Notes under the pieces: model-generated
Told to the model about the DNA's origin: nothing
What the model saw: the letters and a program-made list of their open reading frames with translations, nothing else
Database searches by the model: none
Source: Prevotellaceae bacterium
GTDB taxonomy: Bacteria > Bacteroidota > Bacteroidia > Bacteroidales > UBA932
DNA length: 6,779 bases
Direction: 5' to 3'
NCBI GenBank assembly: GCA_031287815.1
Contig: JAITSM010000231.1
Span: forward strand, 1-6,779
Shown here: piece after piece, positions 1-6,056 of the stretch
How the letters are laid out: each line of letters opens with the position of its first letter
Position numbering within the stretch: the stretch's first letter is position 1
Program-made: the position numbers and the translations under genes

Positions 1-626
1 GCCGTAAGCGTTACCGCACCTGCATCGCAACGCGTAGCAGGGTTGGAGGTGCTGACGGTTAAGGTAGCGGGAAGGTCTGCGGAGGGGTTGTCGGTGGCGT
101 CGGTTAGCGAAGTAATGCACGTCCCCGGGCCAAAGGTAGTATTGCCGGCGAGCAGGGTCGTTCCATTTACGGTAAACGGTGGCGTGCCGTATAAATCGTA
201 TCCGCCTTCGGCTTTGATTTTCGCTTCCGGCGGGTAGTTTAAGGCATAGGCGCACCAGTTGTATTGCTGTACGCCGGAGTCAAGGCTCAGGGTGGCCGTA
301 ACGTTTGCGCTGCCGCTGCTGCCGGAAGTGTGGAGCCAGAAGCCGCGCTGCCCGGTAACGGTGGCTGCGCTGCCGGTGCCGCTGTTCCTGGCTACAGCCG
401 TAACAAGGGCGCGCTTCCAGGTATTGCCCGCCGTAGAGGCATCCTGTACCTTAATATAGTCCACAATTACCCAGATTTGGTCGTTGTGCGGCTGCGCCGT
501 CCACGTTACGGTAAAGGAAACTTTGCTGGCGGGATAGTCCGTTGCCATGTTGGAAACGCTCACTTGCGCAGACAAGCCCCCTAACCCCCAAAGGGGGAAG
601 AGAAGAGAGAAGAAAATTTTTTTCAT
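1..626 (-). CDS. Secreted surface protein, N-terminal part (C-terminus beyond window)
   Basis: The minus-strand frame is open from the ATG at 626 to the window edge, giving 208 codons and no stop. The start is supported by a signal peptide beginning MKKIFFSLLFPLWGLGGLSA, with cleavage likely after Ala20 before Gln21, as is common in Bacteroidota. A beta-rich domain follows at about residues 21-115 (stretches such as VSFTVTWTA, DQIWVIVDYI and GFWLHTSG). Then comes QYNWCAYALNYPP and a module containing GTPPFTVNGTTLLAGNTTF and CITSLTDATDNP, followed by Ser/Thr-rich sequence. From memory of the family, this order is typical of Bacteroidota surface proteins that end in a FISUMP domain; the downstream part is not visible here. 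The protein should be exported through Sec and act at the cell surface or outside the cell, function unknown. No promoter consensus lies just upstream, so it is probably transcribed from the promoter at 1052-1082 through a long leader. Confidence 0.8.
   Translation of the reverse strand, partial: MKKIFFSLLFPLWGLGGLSAQVSVSNMATDYPASKVSFTVTWTAQPHNDQIWVIVDYIKVQDASTAGNTWKRALVTAVARNSGTGSAATVTGQRGFWLHTSGSSGSANVTATLSLDSGVQQYNWCAYALNYPPEAKIKAEGGYDLYGTPPFTVNGTTLLAGNTTFGPGTCITSLTDATDNPSADLPATLTVSTSNPATRCDAGAVTLT
574..600. repeat. C/G-run dispersed-type repeat inside a signal peptide
   Basis: The plus strand reads CCCCCTAACCCCCAAAGGGGG, with a CCCCC/GGGGG palindrome around AAA and a third C run. Such C-run/G-run units are common between genes in Bacteroidota, from general knowledge rather than a search. 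Here the unit lies in codons of the left surface protein, encoding the FPLWGLGG stretch of its signal peptide hydrophobic core. Confidence 0.55.
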
Positions 627-636
627 AATTATATAT

Positions 637-667
637 TTTAAAGTTTATAGTTTCCTATTTAAAGTTT
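637..667 (-). repeat. Duplicated 10-bp AT-rich motif before the surface protein start
   Basis: TTTAAAGTTT occurs at 637-646 and again at 658-667. On the coding strand this gives two AAACTTTAAA boxes just upstream of the ATG at 626. The region is very AT-rich, which would keep the translation start unstructured; Bacteroidota starts often depend on this rather than on a Shine-Dalgarno sequence. No TAnnTTTG promoter is seen here. Confidence 0.45.
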
Positions 668-684
668 CAGGTTGCCGGACAGCC

Positions 685-709
685 AACTTTTAACTTTTAG
701 TTTTTAACT
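685..709. repeat. Left arm of a 25-bp perfect inverted repeat
   Basis: The 25 bases at 685-709 (beginning AACTTTTAACTTTTAG) are the exact reverse complement of 1085-1109. The arms are built from the AGTTAAAA unit typical of Bacteroidota intergenic repeats. They enclose about 375 bases that contain the promoter and structured leader. Confidence 0.85.
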
Positions 710-891
710 TTTAACTTCCCTCCGGCTTTGAGGATTGTTTTGCCCTTTTCCAAACACAAACTATTCACCAAAACAATCCCCCTTGCCGCAAGCTCTTTCG
801 CATTTCGGCAACTTTTATTCGGCTAGTCTGTTTCGGGATTGCTCTTTTCAGAGATGGATATTGGGGATAAACTCCGAAACGTGAATTGGAC

Positions 892-1015
892 TTATTGTTA
901 CTGAGGTTCTCGAATACCTAACTCTAAAATAAGCAAAAATTCACGTTTCTCTCTCGTGGAGTTTTGCTTTTATTCTTTAGAGTTTGAAATTTTCGAGATT
1001 TCAGTAACAGAATAA
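892..1015 (-). other. Long interrupted hairpin (about 42 bp paired)
   Basis: The paired blocks, from outside in, are: 892-896 with 1011-1015, 897-904 with 1001-1008 (GTTACTGA/TCAGTAAC), 908-914 with 992-998 (TCTCGAA/TTCGAGA), 920-928 with 976-984 (AACTCTAAA/TTTAGAGTT), 931-938 with 962-969 (AAGCAAAA/TTTTGCTT) and 942-945 with 955-958. The loop is 946-954. Small asymmetric internal loops separate the blocks. The series of exact blocks in register is far more than base composition would give. Confidence 0.8.
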
Positions 1016-1040
1016 AAGCGGTCAAAATGAAAAAGAGCAT
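924..1040 (-). CDS. Possible 38-residue membrane peptide within the hairpin
   Basis: An ATG at 1040 opens 38 codons ending in TAG at 924-926. The peptide begins MLFFILTAFILLLKSRKF: a hydrophobic segment at residues 1-13, then a Lys/Arg-rich tail, ending VNFCLF. The start lies only 11 bases past the -7 element at 1052, so the mRNA would be nearly leaderless for this ORF. A short hydrophobic segment plus a basic tail is the general shape of type I toxins and other small membrane peptides, but also arises by chance in T-rich DNA. The reading frame coincides with the long hairpin, so the selection may be on RNA structure instead. I recognise no family. Confidence 0.25.
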   Translation of the reverse strand: MLFFILTAFILLLKSRKFQTLKNKSKTPRERNVNFCLF

Positions 1041-1051
1041 AATATCGGGTG

Positions 1052-1082
1052 CAAAGGTAGAAAGAATTTTGGAAATAGCAAA
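1052..1082 (-). promoter_or_regulatory. Consensus Bacteroidota promoter for the structured leader
   Basis: On the minus strand, TTTG (1079-1082) and TACCTTTG (1052-1059) are separated by exactly 19 bases, matching the Bacteroidota primary sigma factor consensus TTTG-N19-TAnnTTTG. Transcription should start around 1043-1048 and run leftward through the hairpins toward the ATG at 626. This is the best-matching promoter in the window. Confidence 0.75.
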
Positions 1083-1084
1083 TA

Positions 1085-1109
1085 AGTTAAAAACTAAAAG
1101 TTAAAAGTT
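1085..1109. repeat. Right arm of the 25-bp perfect inverted repeat
   Basis: Exact reverse complement of 685-709. The arm ends two bases from the -35-like element of the leader promoter, and further AGTTAAAA units continue to 1115. The repeat array thus sits between the end of pepT and the leader promoter. Confidence 0.85.
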
Positions 1110-1116
1110 AAAAGTA

Positions 1117-1130
1117 GGCTGGCGCCAGCC
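1117..1130 (-). terminator. Possible intrinsic terminator after pepT (14-bp palindrome)
   Basis: GGCTGGCGCCAGCC is a perfect palindrome 9 bases past the pepT stop. On the pepT strand it is followed by TACTTTTAACTTTTAAC, a T-rich though interrupted tract. As RNA it forms a 5-bp GC stem with a GCGC loop. The same core recurs at 4724-4735 without a T tract, so it may be a repeat element used as a terminator. Confidence 0.4.
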
Positions 1131-1139
1131 CATTTTCAA

Positions 1140-2360
<1,221 letters not shown>

Positions 2361-2386
2361 TTATTCCACCGTTTATAGCCGGTAAA

Positions 2387-3010
2387 TTAAAGGAGGTAGG
2401 AAATGCCGGCAGCCAGCCCCACCGTATGGATGCTGTTCAGTTGAATTTTCCCAAAATTGAATGTATTCAGGCTGACCGTGTAGTTGGCGGAAAAGTGTAT
2501 CCCCAGCCGGTAGGGCAAGGGTATAAACACGCCTATTTCGGGCGCGGCAAGGAAGCCCCATTGCGCATCCCGGAAATGCACCTGCTGCACGGCGGCATGT
2601 TCCGTCATATACGCAGCGCCCAGCCCCAGCCCGATGTAAGGCTTAAATTTCGGGGTGGTACCGAAAAAATAATTCACCGACGCTTTCAGCGGCATGGCGT
2701 GCAGGTAGCGGTAACCTGTTCCCGACACCGCTATTTCCGGCGAGGGGCTGTACAGGGTGTTGGGAACTTCCGAATAGTAGGTATTCCAGCCAAAGGAAAC
2801 GCCGACGGAAATATTTTCCTGCACGAGAAACTGTATCTGGAAAACGGCGCCGTTCACGCTCACGGACGGGATATAGTCGCTGTAATCAAATACCGGCAGC
2901 GACACGCTCCATGCGGCGGTATAGTATTGGCGCGGGGCTTTGCTCTTTTGCGCTCCGGCAACTCCAACGGATAATACCGTCAGGACGAGGATAAGTAGAT
3001 ACTTTTTCAT
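2387..3010 (-). CDS. Small outer-membrane beta-barrel protein
   Basis: The product has 207 residues. It starts with a clear signal peptide, MKKYLLILVLTVLSVGVAGA, cleaved before Gln21. I chose the ATG at 3010 because the frame upstream of it would put a basic 18-residue extension before the signal peptide and overlap the preceding gene. The mature part shows alternating hydrophobic/polar strands rich in Tyr, Phe and Gly, for example NISVGVSFGWNTYY, PLKASVNYFFG, KPYIGLGLGAAYM, YRLGIHFSANYTVSL and a final HTVGLAAGISYLL strand. This fits an eight-strand OmpW/OmpX-like or 'outer membrane protein beta-barrel' fold of the outer membrane. No OmpA-type peptidoglycan domain is present. The ligand or transported molecule cannot be inferred. 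It starts 5 bases after the lipoprotein stop, so translation is probably coupled. Confidence 0.8.
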   Translation of the reverse strand: MKKYLLILVLTVLSVGVAGAQKSKAPRQYYTAAWSVSLPVFDYSDYIPSVSVNGAVFQIQFLVQENISVGVSFGWNTYYSEVPNTLYSPSPEIAVSGTGYRYLHAMPLKASVNYFFGTTPKFKPYIGLGLGAAYMTEHAAVQQVHFRDAQWGFLAAPEIGVFIPLPYRLGIHFSANYTVSLNTFNFGKIQLNSIHTVGLAAGISYLL

Positions 3011-3014
3011 TCGT

Positions 3015-3710
3015 TTATTTTTTATTCTTTTTGAAAGCGTCGGTTTGCGTGAAGCAGGCTTCAATGGCGTCGTTCCATTCCGTTACATTCTGCCTTTTGT
3101 CCAGCCCGCTGACCATTCCCACCCATACGGAAGGTACGGGTATCCGTTCGTTTTTGTCCAGCCCGATCATCATGGCCACGTTGGTCAAATCTTTTATATC
3201 TATTATCAGCGTGCCCTTCGCGGGAATCATGGCGCCGGACGGGTAGTAAGGAAAGTAAGGATAGTTCCAGAACCACTCGTAAGGATGCCAGTAATGATGG
3301 GCAGCCCACCAGCCGGCATAGTGCTGGTTGTTGTCCGGCACATCCATATACAGCAGGTCGATGACTAAATCCGGCGGCAGGCGCTGCGTCCGGTCGGTCA
3401 TCGGCCCCGTGTAGTTGCAATATTGCCTCAGCTTGTCCAGCGCCGACGCCCGTATGATTTCCGTCTGCGGGTCTTTTCTGTTTACCACCACCGGTGAAAT
3501 TTTCCCGGTGATTTCATTCAACCGCAGCTGCAAATAGCCGATACTGTCGTTTATGGCGAAATTCCTGTACTTGCTAAAATCAACAGCGGGATCATAAATG
3601 GTGATGCTGGACAATGCGCCTGCATCCTCCTCCGGAAAATAATTACAGGCGGACGCCCCTGTCAATAACGCAAAAAAGGCGATCCGCCAGTAAAAAAACA
3701 GCTTTTTCAT
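3015..3710 (-). CDS. DUF4136-like lipoprotein
   Basis: The product has 231 residues from the ATG at 3710. An upstream TTG at 3740 in the same frame would only add ten polar residues before the signal peptide and overlaps the promoter, so it is rejected. The lipoprotein signal is MKKLFFYWRIAFFALLTGAS followed by Ala21-Cys22, with Cys22 the likely lipidated residue, so the protein should sit in an envelope membrane. Features resembling the DUF4136 family are DPAVDFSKYRNFAI near the N-terminus, LPPDLVIDLLYMDV in the middle and KGTLIIDIKD near the end. Between these is an aromatic-rich stretch with many Trp, Tyr, His and Pro (about residues 135-160). The family assignment is from memory of its sequence pattern; the molecular function is not known. 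It is the first gene of the operon with the barrel protein and pepT. Confidence 0.75.
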   Translation of the reverse strand: MKKLFFYWRIAFFALLTGASACNYFPEEDAGALSSITIYDPAVDFSKYRNFAINDSIGYLQLRLNEITGKISPVVVNRKDPQTEIIRASALDKLRQYCNYTGPMTDRTQRLPPDLVIDLLYMDVPDNNQHYAGWWAAHHYWHPYEWFWNYPYFPYYPSGAMIPAKGTLIIDIKDLTNVAMMIGLDKNERIPVPSVWVGMVSGLDKRQNVTEWNDAIEACFTQTDAFKKNKK

Positions 3711-3737
3711 ACTCGTTGATATTATGTAATTATTTGG

Positions 3738-3769
3738 CAAAGATAAAAAGAAATTTGAACATAAGCTAA
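3738..3769 (-). promoter_or_regulatory. Promoter of the lipoprotein-barrel-pepT operon
   Basis: TATCTTTG on the minus strand (plus-strand 3738-3745) matches the Bacteroidota -7 element. The expected -33 TTTG about 20 bases upstream is poor (TTAG). Transcription would start near 3730, giving a 5' UTR of about 20 bases before the ATG at 3710. No other TAnnTTTG was seen in front of the two downstream genes, which fits a single operon. Confidence 0.55.
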
Positions 3770-3787
3770 AAAAAAGAAGTATATTTG
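3754..3787 (+). promoter_or_regulatory. Promoter of the lipid kinase gene, nearly leaderless
   Basis: TATATTTG (3780-3787) matches the -7 element. TTTG at 3754-3757 lies 22 bases upstream, slightly wide of the usual 19-21. The -7 element ends only 4 bases before the ATG at 3792, so the transcript would start at or within a few bases of the start codon. The region is shared back-to-back with the divergent operon promoter. Confidence 0.6.
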
Positions 3788-3791
3788 CATT

Positions 3792-4664
3792 ATGCGAAAA
3801 ATAGCTTTTATACTAAACCCCCTATCGGGAAAGGGAAACAAAGAGGCGGTAGAACAATTTATCACTAATCATTCCGGATGGCCTGCGGGCTTTGACGCTT
3901 CGGTGCACACCACCCGTTGCGCCGGCGACGGCTACGAACAGGCGCGGCAATTTGCCGCTCAGGGGCTGGATGCGGTGGTCGCGGTCGGTGGCGATGGGAC
4001 AATCAATGAAATCGCCCGCGCGCTGCTGCACAGCCCTACGGCGATGGGCATTGTGCCGATGGGCTCGGGAAACGGCCTGGCGCGCCACCTGCGCCTGCCT
4101 ATGGATTTTAAAAAGGCCGTCGAAAAAATTACGCACTTCCGCGTACGCTCCATCGACGCCGCACGAATCAACGGACAACTGTTTTTCTGCACGGCAGGCA
4201 TCGGCTTCGACGCCCTGATAGGGCACCTCTTCAACAGCGGCGGGAAACGGGGCATGTCCACCTACGTATCGCTTTCGACACGCGAATTTTTGCAATACAA
4301 ACCGCAGGAATATATTATCACCATAGACGGGCAGGCCTGCACCCGCAAGGCTTTCCTGATAACTTTCGCGAATGCGTCGCAATGGGGGAACAACGCCTAT
4401 ATCGCGCCCCTTGCCCACTGCAACGACGGGCAATTAGACGTGGTGATATGGAAAGATTTTCCCCGCATGGCAGCGCCGTTCATGCTTCCGCGGCTGTTCA
4501 CCAAAACCATTCACAAGTCCTCGTTTGTAGAAATGTTCCAGGGGAAACACATTGTGGTGGAACGCCCGCAGGAAGATTACGTCCATCTCGACGGCGAATC
4601 GCTCCGGATGGGAAAAGTCCTGGATATTCAAATCCTCCCTTCCGCATTAAAAGTATTGGAGTAG
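3792..4664 (+). CDS. YegS/BmrU-type diacylglycerol kinase family lipid kinase
   Basis: The 290-residue product has the usual length and motifs of bacterial DAGK-catalytic-domain lipid kinases: NPLSGKG (9-15), VAVGGDGTINE with the nucleotide-binding GGDGT at 66-70, PMGSGNGLARHL (89-100), TAGIGFDA (134-141), FANASQWGNNAYIAP (192-206), DGQLDVV (212-218) and VHLDGE (264-269). Known members phosphorylate a lipid such as diacylglycerol or phosphatidylglycerol with ATP at the inner face of the cytoplasmic membrane; the substrate here is unknown. All core motifs are intact. The start at 3792 begins exactly at the conserved MRKIAFILNP strand, leaving no room for a leader peptide. It is a single-gene plus-strand unit, divergent from the lipoprotein operon and convergent with the lyase gene. 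Its TAG stop lies inside a repeat. Confidence 0.92.
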   Translation: MRKIAFILNPLSGKGNKEAVEQFITNHSGWPAGFDASVHTTRCAGDGYEQARQFAAQGLDAVVAVGGDGTINEIARALLHSPTAMGIVPMGSGNGLARHLRLPMDFKKAVEKITHFRVRSIDAARINGQLFFCTAGIGFDALIGHLFNSGGKRGMSTYVSLSTREFLQYKPQEYIITIDGQACTRKAFLITFANASQWGNNAYIAPLAHCNDGQLDVVIWKDFPRMAAPFMLPRLFTKTIHKSSFVEMFQGKHIVVERPQEDYVHLDGESLRMGKVLDIQILPSALKVLE

Positions 4665-4683
4665 GCAGTTTTCAGTAGGCAGT
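4661..4683. repeat. Direct repeat GTAGGCAGT x2 at the lipid kinase stop
   Basis: GTAGGCAGT occurs at 4661-4669 and 4675-4683. The first copy contains the TAG stop codon (4662-4664) of the lipid kinase. GCAGT/CAGTAGG units are familiar from degenerate intergenic repeats of Bacteroidota genomes (general knowledge). Confidence 0.6.
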
Positions 4684-4737
4684 AGCTGGCGCCTTTTTAG
4701 TTTCAGGTTTAAAGTTTAAGGTTGCTGGCGCCAGCCC
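4684..4737. repeat. CTGGCGCC palindromes with an AAAGTTTAA-type repeat
   Basis: A half copy AGCTGGCGCC followed by TTTTT (4683-4697) and a full palindrome GCTGGCGCCAGC (4724-4735) flank an AGTTTCAGGTTTAAAGTTTA stretch. AGTTTCAGGTT (4699-4709) also occurs at 663-673, and the palindrome core with trailing CCCA also occurs at 1119-1132. This makes a dispersed repeat family with several copies in this window. The first half copy with its T run might help end lipid kinase transcription, but forms no good stem. Confidence 0.6.
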
Positions 4738-4743
4738 AATTAG

Positions 4744-4792
4744 TCACATTAGCACATTAGCACATTAGCACATTAGTCACATTAGCACATTA
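4744..4792. repeat. Tandem array of an 8-bp unit, GCACATTA
   Basis: Six head-to-tail copies are present, most 8 bp (GCACATTA) and two with an extra T (GTCACATTA). The last TTA (4790-4792) is the complement of the lyase gene's TAA stop codon. There is no spacer structure, so this is a short tandem repeat and not a CRISPR. Copy number is likely to vary between strains. Confidence 0.85.
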
Positions 4793-5962
4793 AGAACAGG
4801 CTGCCCGCAGCCTGTTCATCGCTTTTTCGAGTATGCTGCGCGGCGTGGCGATATTCATGCGCATGAAGCCTTCCCCGCCGGGGCCGAACATTTCGCCGTC
4901 GTTCAGCGCCAGCCCGGCTTTATTGATAAACAAATCCAGCAAGGCGGCATGGCCTAAACGCAACGCCCGGCAATCAAGCCACACAAGAAACGACGCCTGC
5001 GGCTTCATCACACGGATAGCGGGAATATGCGCCGCACAATAATCATGCACAAAGTCGATATTGCTTTCCAGGTACGCCAATAATTCCTGCAACCATTCAT
5101 GGCCGTGCGTGTAAGCGGCTTCGGTGGCAATGGTGGCAAAGATGGCCGCCTCGTTCAGTTCGTTTGCCCGGAGCCACGAGTAAAAACGCGCGCGGATAGC
5201 CGCGTTGGGAACAACGGCAAACGAACTTACCAGCCCTGCGATATTAAACGTTTTCGACGGTGCGCCGAAGGTGATGCTGTTCTGCGCCGCCGCTTCCGAC
5301 ACGGTGGCAAAAGGCGTGTGGCGGTTTCCATACAACGCCATGTCGGCATGAATTTCATCCGAAATAACCAGAATATTACGCCGCGCACAAATATCCGCCA
5401 GCGTGGCCAGCGTTTCGCGGCGCCACACCACCCCGCCGGGATTGTGCGGATTGGAAAGGAGCAACAGCTTGCACCGCTCGTCGATGATTTTTTCCAGTAA
5501 CCCGAAATCCATTTCGTAGCCGTCATGGACGCGTTGCAGCGGATGATACACCACCTCGCGTTCGTTGGCCTCCGGCACCAGCCGGAACGGATGGTACACC
5601 GGCGGCTGGATAATCACCTTGTCGCCCTTGCCGGTAAACACATTTAGCGCAAGCCCGATGCCTTTGACAATACCCGGAATATAGCACAACCATTCGGCTT
5701 TTACGCTCCAGCCGTGCCGTTCCCTTAACCAGCGCATCACCGAAGGCCGGTAGCCCGGCGGGTCTTGCGTATAGCCGAACACCGGATGTTCCATCCGCGC
5801 GCGGAGCGCATCGACAATAAAATCCGGCGTCTCGAAATCCATATCGGCGACCCACAGCGGAAGCAGGCCGGCGTTGCCGTAGCGGGTTTCCAGCGCATCT
5901 GTTTTCAACGCATTCGTGCCGCGCCGGTCAATCACTTTATCAAAATCGTACTTTCCTTGCAT
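4790..5962 (-). CDS. patB: MalY/PatB-type cystathionine beta-lyase (PLP-dependent)
   Basis: The 390-residue cytoplasmic enzyme has the fold-type I aminotransferase architecture and the length of MalY/PatB proteins. Visible motifs are DRRGTNALKTD near the N-terminus, LPLWVADMDFETP (34-46), GYTQDPPGY, QPPVYHPF, LSNPHNPGG with Asn174, SDEIHADM with cofactor-ring Asp202, PSKTFNIAGL with the Schiff-base Lys237, and GFMRMNIATPR with the substrate-carboxylate Arg368. The D-(I/M)-DF and SDEIHAD motifs favour this group over general aspartate aminotransferases. The expected reaction is beta-elimination of cystathionine to homocysteine, pyruvate and ammonia; related enzymes also split cysteine. Start at ATG 5962; a promoter lies just upstream. 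The last codons (RLRAACS) are encoded inside a palindrome and the stop lies in a tandem repeat, so the extreme C-terminus may be repeat-derived. Confidence 0.9.
   Translation of the reverse strand: MQGKYDFDKVIDRRGTNALKTDALETRYGNAGLLPLWVADMDFETPDFIVDALRARMEHPVFGYTQDPPGYRPSVMRWLRERHGWSVKAEWLCYIPGIVKGIGLALNVFTGKGDKVIIQPPVYHPFRLVPEANEREVVYHPLQRVHDGYEMDFGLLEKIIDERCKLLLLSNPHNPGGVVWRRETLATLADICARRNILVISDEIHADMALYGNRHTPFATVSEAAAQNSITFGAPSKTFNIAGLVSSFAVVPNAAIRARFYSWLRANELNEAAIFATIATEAAYTHGHEWLQELLAYLESNIDFVHDYCAAHIPAIRVMKPQASFLVWLDCRALRLGHAALLDLFINKAGLALNDGEMFGPGGEGFMRMNIATPRSILEKAMNRLRAACS
4794..4817. terminator. 24-bp near-perfect palindrome at the lyase gene 3' end
   Basis: GAACAGGCTG (4794-4803) and CAGCCTGTTC (4808-4817) are exact complements around CCCG, giving a 10-bp GC-rich stem with a tetraloop in either strand. 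It lies between convergent genes but inside the last codons of the lyase gene. Neither side has a proper T-run directly after the stem: TTAATG on minus, ATCGCTTTTT on plus. It may be a bidirectional terminator or 3'-end stabiliser, or a palindromic repeat that entered the gene end. Confidence 0.45.
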
Positions 5963-5995
5963 ATTTCAACAATTATTCCGTTATAAAAATTGCCA

Positions 5996-6003
5996 CAAAG
6001 ATA
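5996..6003 (-). promoter_or_regulatory. -7 promoter element for the lyase gene
   Basis: TATCTTTG on the minus strand matches TAnnTTTG and would start transcription near 5985-5990, about 25 bases before the ATG at 5962. The expected upstream TTTG is not seen at 19-21 bases (GCAA instead), so the promoter may be weak or activator-dependent. Confidence 0.5.
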
Positions 6004-6010
6004 CGCCATT

Positions 6011-6040
6011 TCTTTGAAACTGCTTGCCGCTGTTCAAAGA
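6011..6040. other. Short inverted repeat between the surface protein and lyase genes
   Basis: TCTTTGAA (6011-6018) and TTCAAAGA (6033-6040) form an 8-bp stem with a 14-base loop. It lies 16 bases past the stop of the right-hand surface protein gene and just upstream of the lyase -7 element. It lacks a T tract, so a terminator role is doubtful; it could be an operator overlapping the lyase promoter. Confidence 0.3.
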
Positions 6041-6056
6041 GCTATTTTTACAAATA

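Larger units (their letters stand above)
728..1045 (-). ncRNA. Candidate structured leader RNA upstream of the surface protein
   Basis: Transcribed leftward from the promoter at 1052-1082, this stretch folds into four successive helices. Helix A is a long interrupted hairpin, 892-945 with 955-1015. Helix B pairs GTTTCGG (830-836) with CCGAAAC (874-880) and encloses a 4-bp hairpin with a GAAA tetraloop on the RNA strand (842-853). Helix C pairs TTGCCG (783-788) with CGGCAA (806-811). Helix D pairs GGATTGTTTT (732-741) with AAAACAATCC (770-779). No T-run follows helix D, so the RNA is better read as the leader of the gene starting at 626, with a 5' UTR of about 420 nt, than as a terminated small RNA. 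I recognise no known riboswitch, tmRNA, RNase P or SRP RNA signature. Ends are approximate. Confidence 0.45.

Noticed and set aside
892..1015. Integron attC site, retron msr-msd or 6S RNA
   Set aside because: No attC R-box pair or integrase, no reverse transcriptase nearby, and no large central bubble as in 6S RNA.
1027..1104. Small plus-strand ORF starting MKKSIISGAKVERILEIA
   Set aside because: Runs into the simple AGTTAAAA repeat, overlaps the minus-strand promoter, and no plus-strand promoter is seen.
627..1139. tRNA, tmRNA, RNase P or SRP RNA in the long gap
   Set aside because: No cloverleaf, no CCA-ended acceptor, and none of the conserved cores of these RNAs could be found by eye on either strand.
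2426..2974. Plus-strand open frame opposite the barrel protein
   Set aside because: Shadow frame; the minus-strand product has a clear signal peptide and beta-strand pattern, whereas this one has neither.
3011..3064. Upstream start extending the barrel protein by 18 residues
   Set aside because: The added residues are strongly basic and precede the signal peptide, and they overlap the end of the lipoprotein gene.
3711..3740. Upstream TTG start extending the lipoprotein
   Set aside because: It would place ten polar residues before a well-formed lipoprotein signal peptide and overlap the -7 promoter element.
4744..4792. CRISPR array
   Set aside because: The 8-bp units are directly adjacent without unique spacers.
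5099..5500. Plus-strand open frame opposite the lyase gene
   Set aside because: No motif, no promoter, and it lies wholly within the coding sequence of a complete enzyme.
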